This document shows positions 1-8,586 of a stretch of DNA of 64,000 bases, piece after piece. The translations under genes and the position numbers were made by a program. Every line of letters begins with the position of its first letter. Positions within the stretch are counted from its first letter, which is position 1. The DNA comes from Planctomycetales bacterium. GTDB taxonomy: Bacteria > Planctomycetota > Planctomycetia > Isosphaerales > Isosphaeraceae. The stretch lies in NCBI GenBank assembly GCA_027452145.1, contig DAIDHB010000026.1, forward strand, positions 1 to 64,000, read 5' to 3'. The notes beneath the pieces were generated by a model. The model did no database searches. It was not told the DNA's origin and worked only from the letters and a program-made list of their open reading frames with translations.

Positions 1-2
1 AA

Positions 3-140
3 CGGGCCGTGGGCTGGTACAAGGAATGCCGTCGGCTGGCCACGCGATACGAGAAGCTGGCGGTCAACTACCTGGCGTTCTGGTTGGTCGCCATGATCGA
101 GAGGTATCTCCGCTTGTTGGGTTTGCCAGACAGAGCCTAG
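3..140 (+). CDS. IS5-type transposase, C-terminal end (partial at window edge)
   Basis: The third reading frame from the left edge stays open for 45 codons and ends in TAG at 138-140. It contains RYEKLAVNYLAFWLVAMIER, which resembles the C-terminal helix of IS5-family DDE transposases, where an R-Y-E-K-L block follows the last catalytic glutamate. The catalytic core lies outside the window, so it cannot be told whether the gene is intact. It suggests that an insertion sequence ends just left of the esterase gene, probably within 141-226. I could not identify a terminal inverted repeat because the left end is missing. Confidence 0.72.
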   Translation, partial: RAVGWYKECRRLATRYEKLAVNYLAFWLVAMIERYLRLLGLPDRA

Positions 141-226
141 AATCGTCTCCTGCGCCGGAATTCACCCCCGGACGCCCTTGCGCCGCCTGGCGCTGCTCTC
201 CCCGACGCCCTGCCAGGGACAACTCC

Positions 227-2002
227 ATGCCGCGAGCCATCCTCCTGCGACTCCTGCCCGGACTGGGACTGACGCTGACGCTGACTCTGACTCTGCTCCT
301 CAACCCCGGCCTCGCGCGCGCCGGGGCCGGCGACGGTGACGACGGGCCAACGGGCTCGCCGCCGAAGGGCGAGGTCAGGAAGTACACGTTCGACAGCAGC
401 CGGATCTTCCCCGGCACGGTCCGCGACTACTGGGTCTATGTCCCGAAGCAGTACACCGGCGAGAAGCCCGCGTGCCTGTTCGTCTGCCAGGACGGCGTGC
501 AGTATCGCGCGCCCCAGGTCTTCGACGAGTTGATCCACAAGAAGGAGATGCCCGTCACGATCGGCGTGTTCATCACGCCGGGGCGTGTCCCGGCGCCGAA
601 CGCACAGGCCATGGACCGATTCAACCGCAGTTATGAGTACGACGGCCTGGGGGATAACTACGTCCGGTTCCTGCTCGAGGAGATCCTGCCCGAGGTCGAG
701 AAGAAGCAGACCGAGGACGGCCGGCCGATCAAGCTTTCAAAGGACGGCAACGACCGCTGCATCGCCGGGGCCAGCAGCGGGGCGATCTGCGCGTTTACCG
801 CGGCGTGGGAGCGGCCCGAGTCGTTCCGCCGGGTGTTCAGCGCGATCGGGACGTATGTCGGCCTGCGCGGAGGGAACGTCTATCCGACGCTCATCCGCAA
901 GTACGAGCCCAAGCCGATCCGCGTGTTCCTCCAGGACGGCAGCTCGGACCTGAACATCTACGGCGGCGACTGGTGGATGGCCAACCAGGAGATGGAGCGC
1001 GCCCTCATTTTCGCCGGGTACGAGGTGAACCACTCGTGGGGCACCGGCGGCCACAGCGGCGAGCACGCCACGCGGATCTTCCCCGACGCCATGCGATGGC
1101 TCTGGAAGGACTGGCCCCGGCCCGTCAAGGCCGGCGAGGGCTCGCCGCAGCTCCGCGAGATCCTCATTCCCGGCGAGGGCTGGACGCTCGTCGGCGAGGG
1201 ATACCGATTCACCGAGGGGCCCGCCGCCAGCCCGAAGGGCGAGGTGTTCTTCAACGATATTCCGAACAGCAAGGCGTACCGGATCGACCTGGAGGGCAAG
1301 GTCAGCCCGTGGGCGTCGGACACCGACCAGGCCAACGGCCAGGCATTCGGGCCCGACGGTCGGCTTTATGCGGCCACGGCAAAAGGTGTCGTCGCCTACG
1401 AGCCCGACGGCAAGCGGACGGTGGTCGCCGAGGGCTTCCACGGCAACGACCTGGTCGTGCGCCACGACGGCGGGATCTATGTCACCAACCCCGTCCGAAA
1501 CGGCGGCCCGAGCAAGGTCTGGTACATCAGCCCGAAGGGAGAGAAGCGGGTGGTGGACGACCAGGGCTGGGCGGCCGGCAGCTTTCCGAACGGTATCGCG
1601 CTCTCGCCGGATCAGACGCTGCTCTACGTCGCCGACAGCCGCAGCCACTGGGTCTACAGCTACCAGGTTCAGCCGGATGGGCAGTTGAAATACAAGCAGA
1701 AGTTCTTCCACCTGCACGTCCCCGACACGGCCGACAGCAGCGGCGCCGACGGGATGCGAGTGGACCGCCAGGGGCGGCTGTATGTCGCGACGAACATGGG
1801 GATTCAGGTCTGCGACCAGCCTGGCCGCGTCAACGCGATCATCCCCACTCCGAACGGACGGATCGCCAATCTCGGCTTCGGCGGGCAAAATTTCGACGTG
1901 CTTTATGCCACCTGCGGCGACCGCGTCTATCGCCGCAAGGTCAGGACCCAGGGCTCCAACGCCTACGAGGCTCCGAGCAAACCGCCGCGGCCCCGGCTAT
2001 GA
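227..2002 (+). CDS. exported esterase / SMP-30 (gluconolactonase-like) fusion protein
   Basis: A 591-residue protein with two domains. An ATG at 227 gives a clean signal peptide (MPRAILLRLL followed by a Leu/Thr-rich core and ARAGAG); the frame is open further upstream, but that stretch does not look like protein. Residues about 45-300 are a D-type esterase domain (PF00756 family): the nucleophile elbow GASSGA is near residue 181, and GGHSGEH supplies the likely catalytic histidine. Residues about 308-591 form an SMP-30/gluconolactonase-type six-bladed propeller, with repeated phrases such as FGPDGRLY, NGIALSPDQ and MRVDRQGRLY. The fold suggests hydrolysis of a sugar ester plus a lactone in the periplasm. 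The substrate is unknown. A DUF1080 gene follows 125 bp downstream on the same strand. Confidence 0.85.
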   Translation: MPRAILLRLLPGLGLTLTLTLTLLLNPGLARAGAGDGDDGPTGSPPKGEVRKYTFDSSRIFPGTVRDYWVYVPKQYTGEKPACLFVCQDGVQYRAPQVFDELIHKKEMPVTIGVFITPGRVPAPNAQAMDRFNRSYEYDGLGDNYVRFLLEEILPEVEKKQTEDGRPIKLSKDGNDRCIAGASSGAICAFTAAWERPESFRRVFSAIGTYVGLRGGNVYPTLIRKYEPKPIRVFLQDGSSDLNIYGGDWWMANQEMERALIFAGYEVNHSWGTGGHSGEHATRIFPDAMRWLWKDWPRPVKAGEGSPQLREILIPGEGWTLVGEGYRFTEGPAASPKGEVFFNDIPNSKAYRIDLEGKVSPWASDTDQANGQAFGPDGRLYAATAKGVVAYEPDGKRTVVAEGFHGNDLVVRHDGGIYVTNPVRNGGPSKVWYISPKGEKRVVDDQGWAAGSFPNGIALSPDQTLLYVADSRSHWVYSYQVQPDGQLKYKQKFFHLHVPDTADSSGADGMRVDRQGRLYVATNMGIQVCDQPGRVNAIIPTPNGRIANLGFGGQNFDVLYATCGDRVYRRKVRTQGSNAYEAPSKPPRPRL

Positions 2003-2018
2003 TATTACGCCGGTATTG

Positions 2019-2081
2019 AAGTAGGTCGGGCAGTCTTGCCCGACGGGGCCGGAGCGTCGGGCAAGACTGCCCGACCTACTT
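2019..2081. repeat. perfect 26-bp inverted repeat (AAGTAGGTCGGGC family)
   Basis: The arms 2019-2044 and 2056-2081 are exact reverse complements around an 11-nt GC-rich loop. The arm begins AAGTAGGTCGGGCAG and ends TTGCCCGAC, so each arm also contains an internal mini-palindrome. The motif TATTACGCCGG starts directly after the upstream stop codon (2003) and also occurs at the outer end of the related element at 46930-47031. It could act as a transcription terminator or RNA end, but it is dispersed in the genome and looks like a non-autonomous mobile repeat. Confidence 0.85.
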
Positions 2082-2127
2082 GAAGACAGAAGAAGTGTAC
2101 GTGCAAAATTGATAGGAGCCATCGAAT

Positions 2128-2970
2128 ATGGGCGACGTATCTCGGACCGGCCGTCGGGCTTTTCTTCGCGGGCGTCTCGCGCTGGCTGCGGGCTTGCTGG
2201 CGATCGCCTCGATTCCCGGGCAGGCCCGCGCCCAGCAAGAGGCGACGCCGGCCGCCCAGCCCGAGAAGGGCTGGATCGCGCTGTTCAACGGCAAGGACCT
2301 CGAGGGCTGGACGCCCAAGATCCGCGGCTATCCAGCGGGCGAGAACTACGGCGACACCTTCCGCGTCGAGGACGGCGTTCTGAAGGTCAAGTACGACAAG
2401 TACGACAAGTTCGGCAATCGGTTCGGGCACCTCTTTTACAAGACGCCCTATTCGCATTACCGCCTGCGGGTGCAGTATCGCTTCACCGGCGATCAGTGCC
2501 CCGGCGGCCCGGGCTGGGCCTTCCGCAACAGCGGCGTGATGATCCACGGCCAGTCGCCCGAATCGATGCGACAGGACCAGGACTTCCCCGTCTCGATCGA
2601 GGTCCAGCTCCTGGGCGGCAACGGGCGCGAGGTCCGGCATACGGCGAACGTCTGCACGCCCGGCACCAACATCGTGATGAACGGCAAGCTGGTCATCCGG
2701 CATTGCACCGACTCGAGCTCGAAGACGTATCACGGCGACCAGTGGGTCACCGTCGAGCTCGAGGTGCATGGCAGCGGCATCATCCGGCACTACATCGACG
2801 ACAAGGTCGTGATCGAGTACGAGCAGCCGCAGCTCGACATCTCCGATGCCGACGGCAAGCGGCTGATCAAGGACGGCAAGAAGCTGATCGACGGCGGCAC
2901 GATCTCGCTCCAGTCCGAGAGCCACCCCGTCGAGTTCCGCAGGGTCGAGCTGCTGCCGTTGAAGGAGTGA
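2128..2970 (+). CDS. DUF1080 (3-keto-disaccharide hydrolase) family exported protein
   Basis: A 280-residue protein. The N terminus carries a twin-arginine-like signal (TGRRAFLRGR, then a hydrophobic core ending near QARAQ). The mature part has the DUF1080 / 3-keto-disaccharide hydrolase pattern: WIALFNGKDLEGWTPK near residue 45, a YRLRVQYRF strand, the PGGPGWAFRNSGVMIHGQ segment and a final PVEFRRVELLPL strand. The fold is a concanavalin-like beta sandwich. Members are found in large numbers in planctomycetes and are thought to act on oxidised disaccharides in the periplasm. The start at 2128 is supported by TAGGAG nine bases upstream. It probably works with the preceding esterase/SMP-30 gene, though this is only inferred from position. 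Confidence 0.88.
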   Translation: MGDVSRTGRRAFLRGRLALAAGLLAIASIPGQARAQQEATPAAQPEKGWIALFNGKDLEGWTPKIRGYPAGENYGDTFRVEDGVLKVKYDKYDKFGNRFGHLFYKTPYSHYRLRVQYRFTGDQCPGGPGWAFRNSGVMIHGQSPESMRQDQDFPVSIEVQLLGGNGREVRHTANVCTPGTNIVMNGKLVIRHCTDSSSKTYHGDQWVTVELEVHGSGIIRHYIDDKVVIEYEQPQLDISDADGKRLIKDGKKLIDGGTISLQSESHPVEFRRVELLPLKE

Positions 2971-3001
2971 GAGTCTGTCCCGGAAGGGTGTTCCGGCGGT
3001 T

Positions 3002-3063
3002 GTAGGGTGGGTGAAACCCACCAAGGGGAAGCTGTGGCCATTGGTGGGTTTCACCCACCCTGC
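3002..3063. terminator. 22-bp hairpin between convergent genes
   Basis: The arms 3002-3023 and 3042-3063 match over 22 bases with one mismatch (core GGGTGGGTGAAACCCACC). The hairpin sits between the end of the DUF1080 gene (2970) and the end of the convergent hydrolase gene (3096), which is the expected place for a bidirectional terminator. There is no T-run. A shorter relative with the same GGTGGG / CCCACC core is at 39936-39952, so it may also be a dispersed repeat. Confidence 0.6.
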
Positions 3064-3095
3064 AAGACCGTGATCACCACGTTCAGGACAGGCTC

Positions 3096-4232
3096 TCACC
3101 GCTCGCCCCGCAGGTTCCGGTCGAGGAACTCATAGGCCCGAGGGCGGATGTCGGGCGGGAACGAGTGCTTTGCGTCAGGATGCACGGCGGCCAGGCGATC
3201 CTCGCCCGCGCCCAGCAGCCGGTACACCGGCCGCGCGGCGTCGATCGCCACTCTCACGCCCTCCACGTCGAAATTGTCGTCGTGCCGCGGCGAATTGGTG
3301 AAGAACGCCCGGGGCGCCAGCGCGCCAATCAGCTCGGGGAAGTCGAACGGCACCCGCGCCCGATCGAGCGCATAGCGTTCGCGCAGCCTCGGCATGTAGC
3401 CCCGGTGCGACCACCCGGCGATGTTGCCCCCGTAGTAATGCGGGAAGGCGTTGAAGCCGCACGATGAGACGATCGCGCGAATCCTCGGCTCATACAGCGC
3501 CGTGAAGATCGCATTGTGCCCGCCGAGCGAGTGGCCGATCGCGCCGATCCGATTTGGGTCGACATCCTCGCGGCCGACCAGCACATCGACGGCGCGCCGG
3601 TTGTTCCAGATCGCCTTCGTCGTGGCGCTGGCGTATCCCAGCCTGTAGACGTCGATTTTGTACTCGCCGAAGCCGGGATAATCGGGCGCGATCGCGACAT
3701 ACCCGCGGCGGGCGAGCTCCGCGGCATAGTGCAGGTCAACATTGCCGCCCAGGCCGGCGGGCTCGTCCTTGCCGATGGCGACCGTCTGGTGCAGGCACAG
3801 CACCGCCGGGCGCCGGGTCCCCGGGGCGACCGCGCTCGCCCCGTCGGGCACGAGCAGCCAGGCCGGCACGCGGTCGCCCGGCTCGGACGCGAACGAGATC
3901 TTCGTGAGGACCAGCCCCGGCGCGCGCCGGGTCTCGACGACCCGGACGTCCAGCGGCACCCGGCGCTCGCCGCCCGGCAGCCTGCCGGCGACCTCCTCGA
4001 AGTGCGCCAGGATATGGGCCCGGCGCACGTCCCAGTCATTCGCGTCGCGCACCGGGTGCTCGCGGCCCTCGCCGTCGCGCACGACCAGCAGCCTGGTGTG
4101 ATCGGGATACAAAGGCGCGTGCGGGCCCGGCCGTTGATCGGCGTTCGGATCCTGGGCCGTCGCCGTGGCCGGACCTGTCACCGCAAGCATTCCCAGCGCC
4201 GCCGCGATCGTCCGCCAGCCCGGTCCGCTCAT
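3096..4232 (-). CDS. exported alpha/beta hydrolase (dienelactone hydrolase / acetyl esterase-like)
   Basis: A 378-residue protein with a signal peptide (MSGPGWRTIAAALGMLAVTG, cleaved near TATAQD). The core is an alpha/beta hydrolase: PAVLCLHQT gives the oxyanion strand, GAIGHSLGGHN near residue 240 is the nucleophile elbow, and HPDAKHSFPPDIRPRAYEFL near the C terminus supplies the catalytic histidine. Long N-terminal segments before the core are typical of planctomycete acetyl-xylan-esterase-like hydrolases. A GGGGAG Shine-Dalgarno nine bases before ATG 4232 supports the start. It converges with the DUF1080 gene. The substrate cannot be read from the sequence; a carbohydrate ester is likely from the neighbours. 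Confidence 0.82.
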   Translation of the reverse strand: MSGPGWRTIAAALGMLAVTGPATATAQDPNADQRPGPHAPLYPDHTRLLVVRDGEGREHPVRDANDWDVRRAHILAHFEEVAGRLPGGERRVPLDVRVVETRRAPGLVLTKISFASEPGDRVPAWLLVPDGASAVAPGTRRPAVLCLHQTVAIGKDEPAGLGGNVDLHYAAELARRGYVAIAPDYPGFGEYKIDVYRLGYASATTKAIWNNRRAVDVLVGREDVDPNRIGAIGHSLGGHNAIFTALYEPRIRAIVSSCGFNAFPHYYGGNIAGWSHRGYMPRLRERYALDRARVPFDFPELIGALAPRAFFTNSPRHDDNFDVEGVRVAIDAARPVYRLLGAGEDRLAAVHPDAKHSFPPDIRPRAYEFLDRNLRGER

Positions 4233-4343
4233 CGTCCAGGACTCCCCATGCTCTGCCCGTCGGGTCCACCCGGCGTCCGGTGACGCTCTATTCCTTCAGA
4301 GGGTAACAGTTCTGAACGTCCCCGATCGACCCGGGACCAGGCC

Positions 4344-4631
4344 ATGCGACTCCCCCTGATGACGACGCGGCGGTGGATCGTCGCGGTGGCGGTCTTCGCG
4401 CTGCTGTTCGCGGCCTCCGGCCTGGGACGATCGCTCCACTACCAGAGGATCGCCAACGTCCATTTCGGGATGTACGAACAACTCTACGCGCCGGACATGC
4501 ACGACCCTCGCCCCTGGGCCATTCGGATGCAACGGAGGGCCACCTACCACCTGGGTCTGTACATCAAGTACCGGGAGGCCGCCCGGTTCCCCTGGCTGCC
4601 CGTCGAGCCGGACCCGCCCGAGCCGAAATGA
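4344..4631 (+). CDS. small single-pass membrane protein, unknown function
   Basis: A 95-residue protein with one N-terminal hydrophobic segment (WIVAVAVFALLFAASGL, about residues 11-27) and a basic start, so it is either membrane-anchored or secreted. The rest is rich in Tyr, Arg and His and ends in a Pro-rich tail. I recognise no domain. The Shine-Dalgarno site before 4344 is weak. It is read divergently from the hydrolase at 4232, and the codon pattern agrees with its neighbours. I regard it as a real but uncharacterised gene. Confidence 0.6.
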   Translation: MRLPLMTTRRWIVAVAVFALLFAASGLGRSLHYQRIANVHFGMYEQLYAPDMHDPRPWAIRMQRRATYHLGLYIKYREAARFPWLPVEPDPPEPK

Positions 4632-4932
4632 GGGCGGGATCGACGCTTCATGCCGCGCATCCTGCCCGCCTTTCCCCGAACCTCCACCCTCCTGACCCCC
4701 GTCTGACCGATCATGGCTGCGGCGCGATCGGGCTTGAGCCGGTGGTCGGGAATTGCCGATGAGAACGGTCGGGGCGCCTGCCGTCGTTTTGCGGCTTGAC
4801 AGGGTCGTGGCGGTTCGGCCACCATCGGCGGGCATTTCCGCCGGGACGCCCGAGCTCGGCACTGACTCCCCAGTCGAGGCAAAACGGACGGTGAAGCGAC
4901 GGGGAACCCGGAAGGTGCGAAAGGAGACACCG
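4632..4932. other. intergenic spacer, no gene recognised
   Basis: About 300 bp between the small membrane protein and the thioredoxin-fold gene. An open frame extends from the following gene back to 4753, but its residues do not look like a folded or exported protein, so I treat it as non-coding leader. The only clear signal is AAGGAG at 4921-4926, the ribosome binding site of the next gene. Confidence 0.5.
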
Positions 4933-6912
4933 ATGCGGAGGATTCGCGGCTCCGTGGTCGTGGGCAGTTGGCTGGTCGTCGTGGGGACATGGGCGGGATT
5001 CGCCCACGCCCAGGGGAAGGGATACGCGCCGCGCGACCTGCTGGCCCTGAACCCGAAATTGGCCGGCGTGGATTTCGACACACCCACCGGAAAAGCCGTC
5101 GATGCGTGCAAGGTCGAGGTGGTGACGGTGCAGAACCGCCGGATTGGCTACGCGCTGCGGGACGGCCAGGGGAAGATGCTCCGCCGGTTCGTCGCGACTC
5201 GCGGCGCCAAGATGGACCAGTGGAGCTACTACCAGGACGGGTTCGAGGTCTATCGCGAGGTCGACCTGGACGGCGACCAGGCGCTGGATGAGGCGCGGTG
5301 GATGAACGCCGGCGGCACCCGGATCGCGACGGTGAAGCGGGGCAAGATCGTCGGCTGGAAGCAGCTCTCGGCCGAGGAGGCGTCGAAGGTCTTCGTGCAG
5401 GGATTGGTCCAGGCGATGGGGCAGGGGGGCGATACGTCGCTCCTCGAATCCGTGATGGCGACGCCCGACGAGCTGGCCGCCGCCGGGCTGCCGAAGGAGG
5501 TGGTCGACCGGGCCGCCGCGGCCGCCGCGTCGCGGGGTGAGCAGGTCGCGGCGCTGGCGAAGTCGCTGTCGGGCTGGTCGCCGCAGACGGTGTGGAACCG
5601 CTTCGACGGCACGTTCCCCCACGTGCTCCCGGCCGACCCGGCGGGCGGGCTCGAGAAGGACGTCGTCGTCTACGAGAACGCGATGATCTTCCCCGGCCTG
5701 GCGAGCTCGCAGGCCGACGCCGCCGCGGCGCCCCCGCGGATCGCGTTCCTCCAGATCCCCGACGTGATCAAGCTGGGCGATACCTGGAAGCTCATCGAGC
5801 TGCCCCGCGCCATCGACCCCGAGAAGCCGGTGGTCTCCGCCGTCAGCGGGCTTCGCTCGATGATTTATAACCGGGCGAATAACGTCCAGCCCCGGGACGA
5901 GGCCGTCGACAAGGCCCTCCAGGCGCTGGCCGACTACGACGGCAAGAACGCCCAGCTCCTCCAGGCCGGCAGCGCTCGCGAGCGGGCGCAGTACTACGTC
6001 GGACGGGTCCGGTTCCTCCGCGACGTCGTGGCCGCGTCGAAGACGGCCGAGGACCGGCTGATCTACGACAAGCAGGTCGTGGACTCGGTGGTCGCCGCCC
6101 TCCGCACCGACGAATATCCGGCGGGCCGCGAGACCCTCGAGAAGGTCATCGCCGAGGGGGGCAAGCTCGGCGCATATGCCGCCTACAGCCTGATCGGCGC
6201 CGACTTCGCCATCAAGAACAACCAGCCCGGCGCCAATCTCATGGCCAACCAGAAGGCCTGGATGGCCGACCTCGAGGGCTTCCTCGCCAAGCACTCGGGT
6301 TCCGACGAGGCGCCCGAGGCCCTGCTCCAGCTCGCCAGCGCCAACGAGTTCAACGGCGACGAGGAAGTGGCCCACAAGCAGTATGCCAAGGTCGTCGACA
6401 GCTATTCGGGCACCGAGCCCGCCCGGAAGGCCGCCGGCTCGCTCCGCCGGCTCGACCTGGTTGGCAAGCCGCTGGTCGTGAAGGGCAACGGGCTCCAGAA
6501 CGAGGTCATCGACACCGCCCAGTACCACGGCAAGACGGTGCTCGTGGTCTTCTGGGCGAGCTGGGCCTCGCCGTTCAAGACCGAGCTGCCCGAGCTCAAG
6601 AAGGTCGCCGAGAAATATCGCGACCGCGGCCTCGTCGTCGTCGGCGTCAACCTCGACAACGACCGGCCCGAGGTCGAGGCGTTCCTGAAGGACAACCCGC
6701 TCGACTGGCCGCAGATCGTCGAGGGCGGCGGACTTGAGGGCCGGCTCGCCGTCGAGTATGGAATCACCTCGGTGCCGACCCTGTTCCTCGCCGACGCCGA
6801 GGGGAAGGTCGTCAACCGCGTCATCCGCACCGCCGCCGACGTCGACCGCCAGGTCGAGAAGCTCCTCACGCCCCGCAAGCCCGGCGGCGGCGTGGCGCTG
6901 GATCCGCGGTGA
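4933..6912 (+). CDS. exported TlpA/thioredoxin-fold protein lacking the CXXC cysteines
   Basis: A 659-residue protein. ATG 4933 is chosen because it follows AAGGAG by six bases and starts a signal peptide (MRRIRGSVVVGSWLVVVGTW, cleaved near AHAQG). Residues about 30-490 are a large region of unknown fold, mostly helical in character from about 330, with TPR-like phrases (SANEFNGDEEVAHKQYAKVV). Residues about 510-650 are a TlpA/AhpC-like thioredoxin fold: KTVLVVFWASWASPFKTELP, VVVGVNLDND and the cis-proline strand SVPTLFLAD. In active TlpA proteins the first motif reads W-C-x-x-C; here both cysteines are replaced (W-A-S-P-F), so disulfide chemistry is not possible at this site. A structural or binding role is more likely. 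Planctomycetes have many such thioredoxin-like exported proteins. Confidence 0.8.
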   Translation: MRRIRGSVVVGSWLVVVGTWAGFAHAQGKGYAPRDLLALNPKLAGVDFDTPTGKAVDACKVEVVTVQNRRIGYALRDGQGKMLRRFVATRGAKMDQWSYYQDGFEVYREVDLDGDQALDEARWMNAGGTRIATVKRGKIVGWKQLSAEEASKVFVQGLVQAMGQGGDTSLLESVMATPDELAAAGLPKEVVDRAAAAAASRGEQVAALAKSLSGWSPQTVWNRFDGTFPHVLPADPAGGLEKDVVVYENAMIFPGLASSQADAAAAPPRIAFLQIPDVIKLGDTWKLIELPRAIDPEKPVVSAVSGLRSMIYNRANNVQPRDEAVDKALQALADYDGKNAQLLQAGSARERAQYYVGRVRFLRDVVAASKTAEDRLIYDKQVVDSVVAALRTDEYPAGRETLEKVIAEGGKLGAYAAYSLIGADFAIKNNQPGANLMANQKAWMADLEGFLAKHSGSDEAPEALLQLASANEFNGDEEVAHKQYAKVVDSYSGTEPARKAAGSLRRLDLVGKPLVVKGNGLQNEVIDTAQYHGKTVLVVFWASWASPFKTELPELKKVAEKYRDRGLVVVGVNLDNDRPEVEAFLKDNPLDWPQIVEGGGLEGRLAVEYGITSVPTLFLADAEGKVVNRVIRTAADVDRQVEKLLTPRKPGGGVALDPR

Positions 6913-7350
6913 GCTGGGTGTCCGTGGTCCGTGGTCCGTGGTTTGCTCTCCCCAGTCCGTTGTCGTCGGGACGTAAGCCTACCGGCGCGATGGGATTGCT
7001 TGCGACGGCCCCGGCGTCCCGTCGCCGATCCAGATAACTGCGTCCTCCTTCCCGGCCCCGAGGGCCGCGGGTCCATCCCCCGCGGCCGCTCGGGGCCCTT
7101 TCTTCTCGGCGGGCCGCCGAGTCGGACCGACGCGATCGGCCCGGCCAGAGCGCCCGGCAGGGGCCCGTGCGGGCCCGGCCCGCGGGATGCCGGACGATGG
7201 CCCTGGCATGTCGGCGTCACGGCCGGTAAACTCGGCACTATCGGCGAGTTCCGGGAGGCTCGCCACTTCGCTCCGCTCCCCCCCGGCTGCGACGCCGAGT
7301 GTCGGGAGGCGCCGGGGTACGTACCTACACGAGATGAAGGAGACAAGCTG
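6913..7350. other. intergenic spacer with a heptamer tandem repeat
   Basis: A spacer of 438 bp. Three exact copies of TCCGTGG lie at 6921-6941, followed by a related GTCCGTTGTCG stretch near 6955-6965. The same words recur in reverse orientation near 10687-10755. The remainder is GC-rich with no convincing gene. AAGGAG at 7337-7342 is the ribosome binding site of the next gene. Confidence 0.55.
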
Positions 7351-8094
7351 GTGGTGCGACGCATCGTGACGCCGATCGTATCGTTCTGCGCGGTCCTGGG
7401 ACTGGCGCTCTTGCTGACCGGCCCGACCCGGGCCCAGGACGCCAAGAAGGAGGCCGCCGCGGCCAAGCCGACGACTCCGCCGAAGGAGGCCGCCGCGGCC
7501 AAGCCGGACGCGACCCAGAAGCCGGCGGACACCAAGGGCGCGGAGGCCAAGCCGGCCGACGCGGCCAAGGCCAAGGAGGCCACCCAGGCCACCGAGCCCC
7601 CGCTACCCCCGATCCCCAAGGAGGTCGAGGAGAAGCTCGCCGCCGCCCGCAAGGCCGTCGCCGAGGCGATCGTCGCCGCGCAGGAGGCCGGACTCGTCGA
7701 GACCTCGATCGACCCCCCGCCGGTTCTGGACATCCTGATCACCGGCCGCGCCGTCGACGCCCGCACCCTCAAGAACCCGGCCAAGAAGAAGAACGGCTTC
7801 TACGGCGTCAGCCCCGAGGTCTTCGCCGCCTGGTTCACCGGCTACGAGGCCCCCGGGTTCGAGAACATCGATCGCCAGAAGGAAATCCGGATCACCTTCC
7901 CCAGCGACGGCCTCAAGGCCTACTTCGACCAGCGGGCCGTGATCTTCCGCGAGGCGATCGCCGAGGTCCGCAAGGCCAAGGGCGGGTCCGCCGCCAAGCC
8001 GGCCGAGAAGAAGCCCGAGGCCAAGCCCGAGGCCAAGCCAGCCGAGAAGAAGCCCGAGCCCAAGCCCGCTTCGGAGCCAGCAAAGAAGAAGTGA
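7351..8094 (+). CDS. exported Ala/Lys/Pro-rich protein, unknown function
   Basis: A 247-residue protein starting at GTG 7351, eight bases after AAGGAG; the frame is open upstream, but the residues there are not protein-like. The N terminus is a signal peptide (VRRIVTPIVSFCAVLGLALL, cleaved near TRAQD). Residues about 30-80 are low complexity with repeated AAAAKP-type units. Residues about 85-210 form a compact conserved-looking region (KEVEEKLAAARKAVAEAIVA, then KNGFYGVSPEVFAAWFTGYE). The C terminus is a second Lys/Pro/Glu repeat tail (EKKPEAKPEAKPAEKKPEPK). Such basic Ala/Pro tails often bind polyanions or the cell wall. I recognise no family. Confidence 0.72.
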   Translation: MVRRIVTPIVSFCAVLGLALLLTGPTRAQDAKKEAAAAKPTTPPKEAAAAKPDATQKPADTKGAEAKPADAAKAKEATQATEPPLPPIPKEVEEKLAAARKAVAEAIVAAQEAGLVETSIDPPPVLDILITGRAVDARTLKNPAKKKNGFYGVSPEVFAAWFTGYEAPGFENIDRQKEIRITFPSDGLKAYFDQRAVIFREAIAEVRKAKGGSAAKPAEKKPEAKPEAKPAEKKPEPKPASEPAKKK

Positions 8095-8586
8095 CGGCGG
8101 GCCCTGTGCCCAGAGCGGGAACGAGATCGGGAACGTTCCACGCCAGTCAGGTCAGGTCAGGCCAGGTCAGGTCCGGCGCGTGAAACGTAGCCGGCCGTCG
8201 TCCTCGGACGGGATGCGGCCGGTCGTTTCGCACGACCGGCGAACATCCCGATGCCCTTCTGCGTAACTGACTCTCGGTGGCGCGGCGGTCGGGCCGAATC
8301 GGATCGGATCCATCCGATCCCATTTGGCCCGGAGTGTGTCCGTGCCCCGAGAGACTTGTCGGACTGTCGATCCCGCGAGCGAGTGCGAGCGGAAGGCAGT
8401 GTGACCGGTCGGCTGATCTGATCCGAGCCGAGCCCCGCGCGCGCCGGGCGTCGTCCCTTCGACGGGACGGCGTCGATCCACGGCGCGGTGCGGCATGGCG
8501 CGGCGAGGTTGTGCCGGCCCGTCGTATCCCCGTACAGGTCCCGTCGATGTGTCGCCACGTCCTGTCCCGTTCCCCGCGAGGCCGCC
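8095..8586. other. intergenic spacer with pentamer repeat and hairpin
   Basis: About 490 bp. A short run of GTCAG/CAGGT pentamers lies at 8146-8170. A 40-bp imperfect hairpin follows at 8291-8330 (listed separately). No gene is visible; several open frames here lack protein character. Confidence 0.5.
8291..8330. terminator. 40-bp hairpin downstream of the Ala/Lys/Pro-rich gene
   Basis: The inner stem GATCGGAT / ATCCGATC is perfect around a 2-nt loop (8302-8319). The outer arms GGGCCGAAT and ATTTGGCCC pair with one mismatch. It lies about 200 bp after the upstream stop and 260 bp before the cyclase gene. No T-run follows, so a terminator role is only a suggestion; it could be an operator or leader structure for the cyclase. 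Confidence 0.4.

Noticed and set aside
3002-3063. Considered as an operator for the flanking genes
   Set aside because: The genes converge here, so neither promoter is nearby; a transcript end is more likely.
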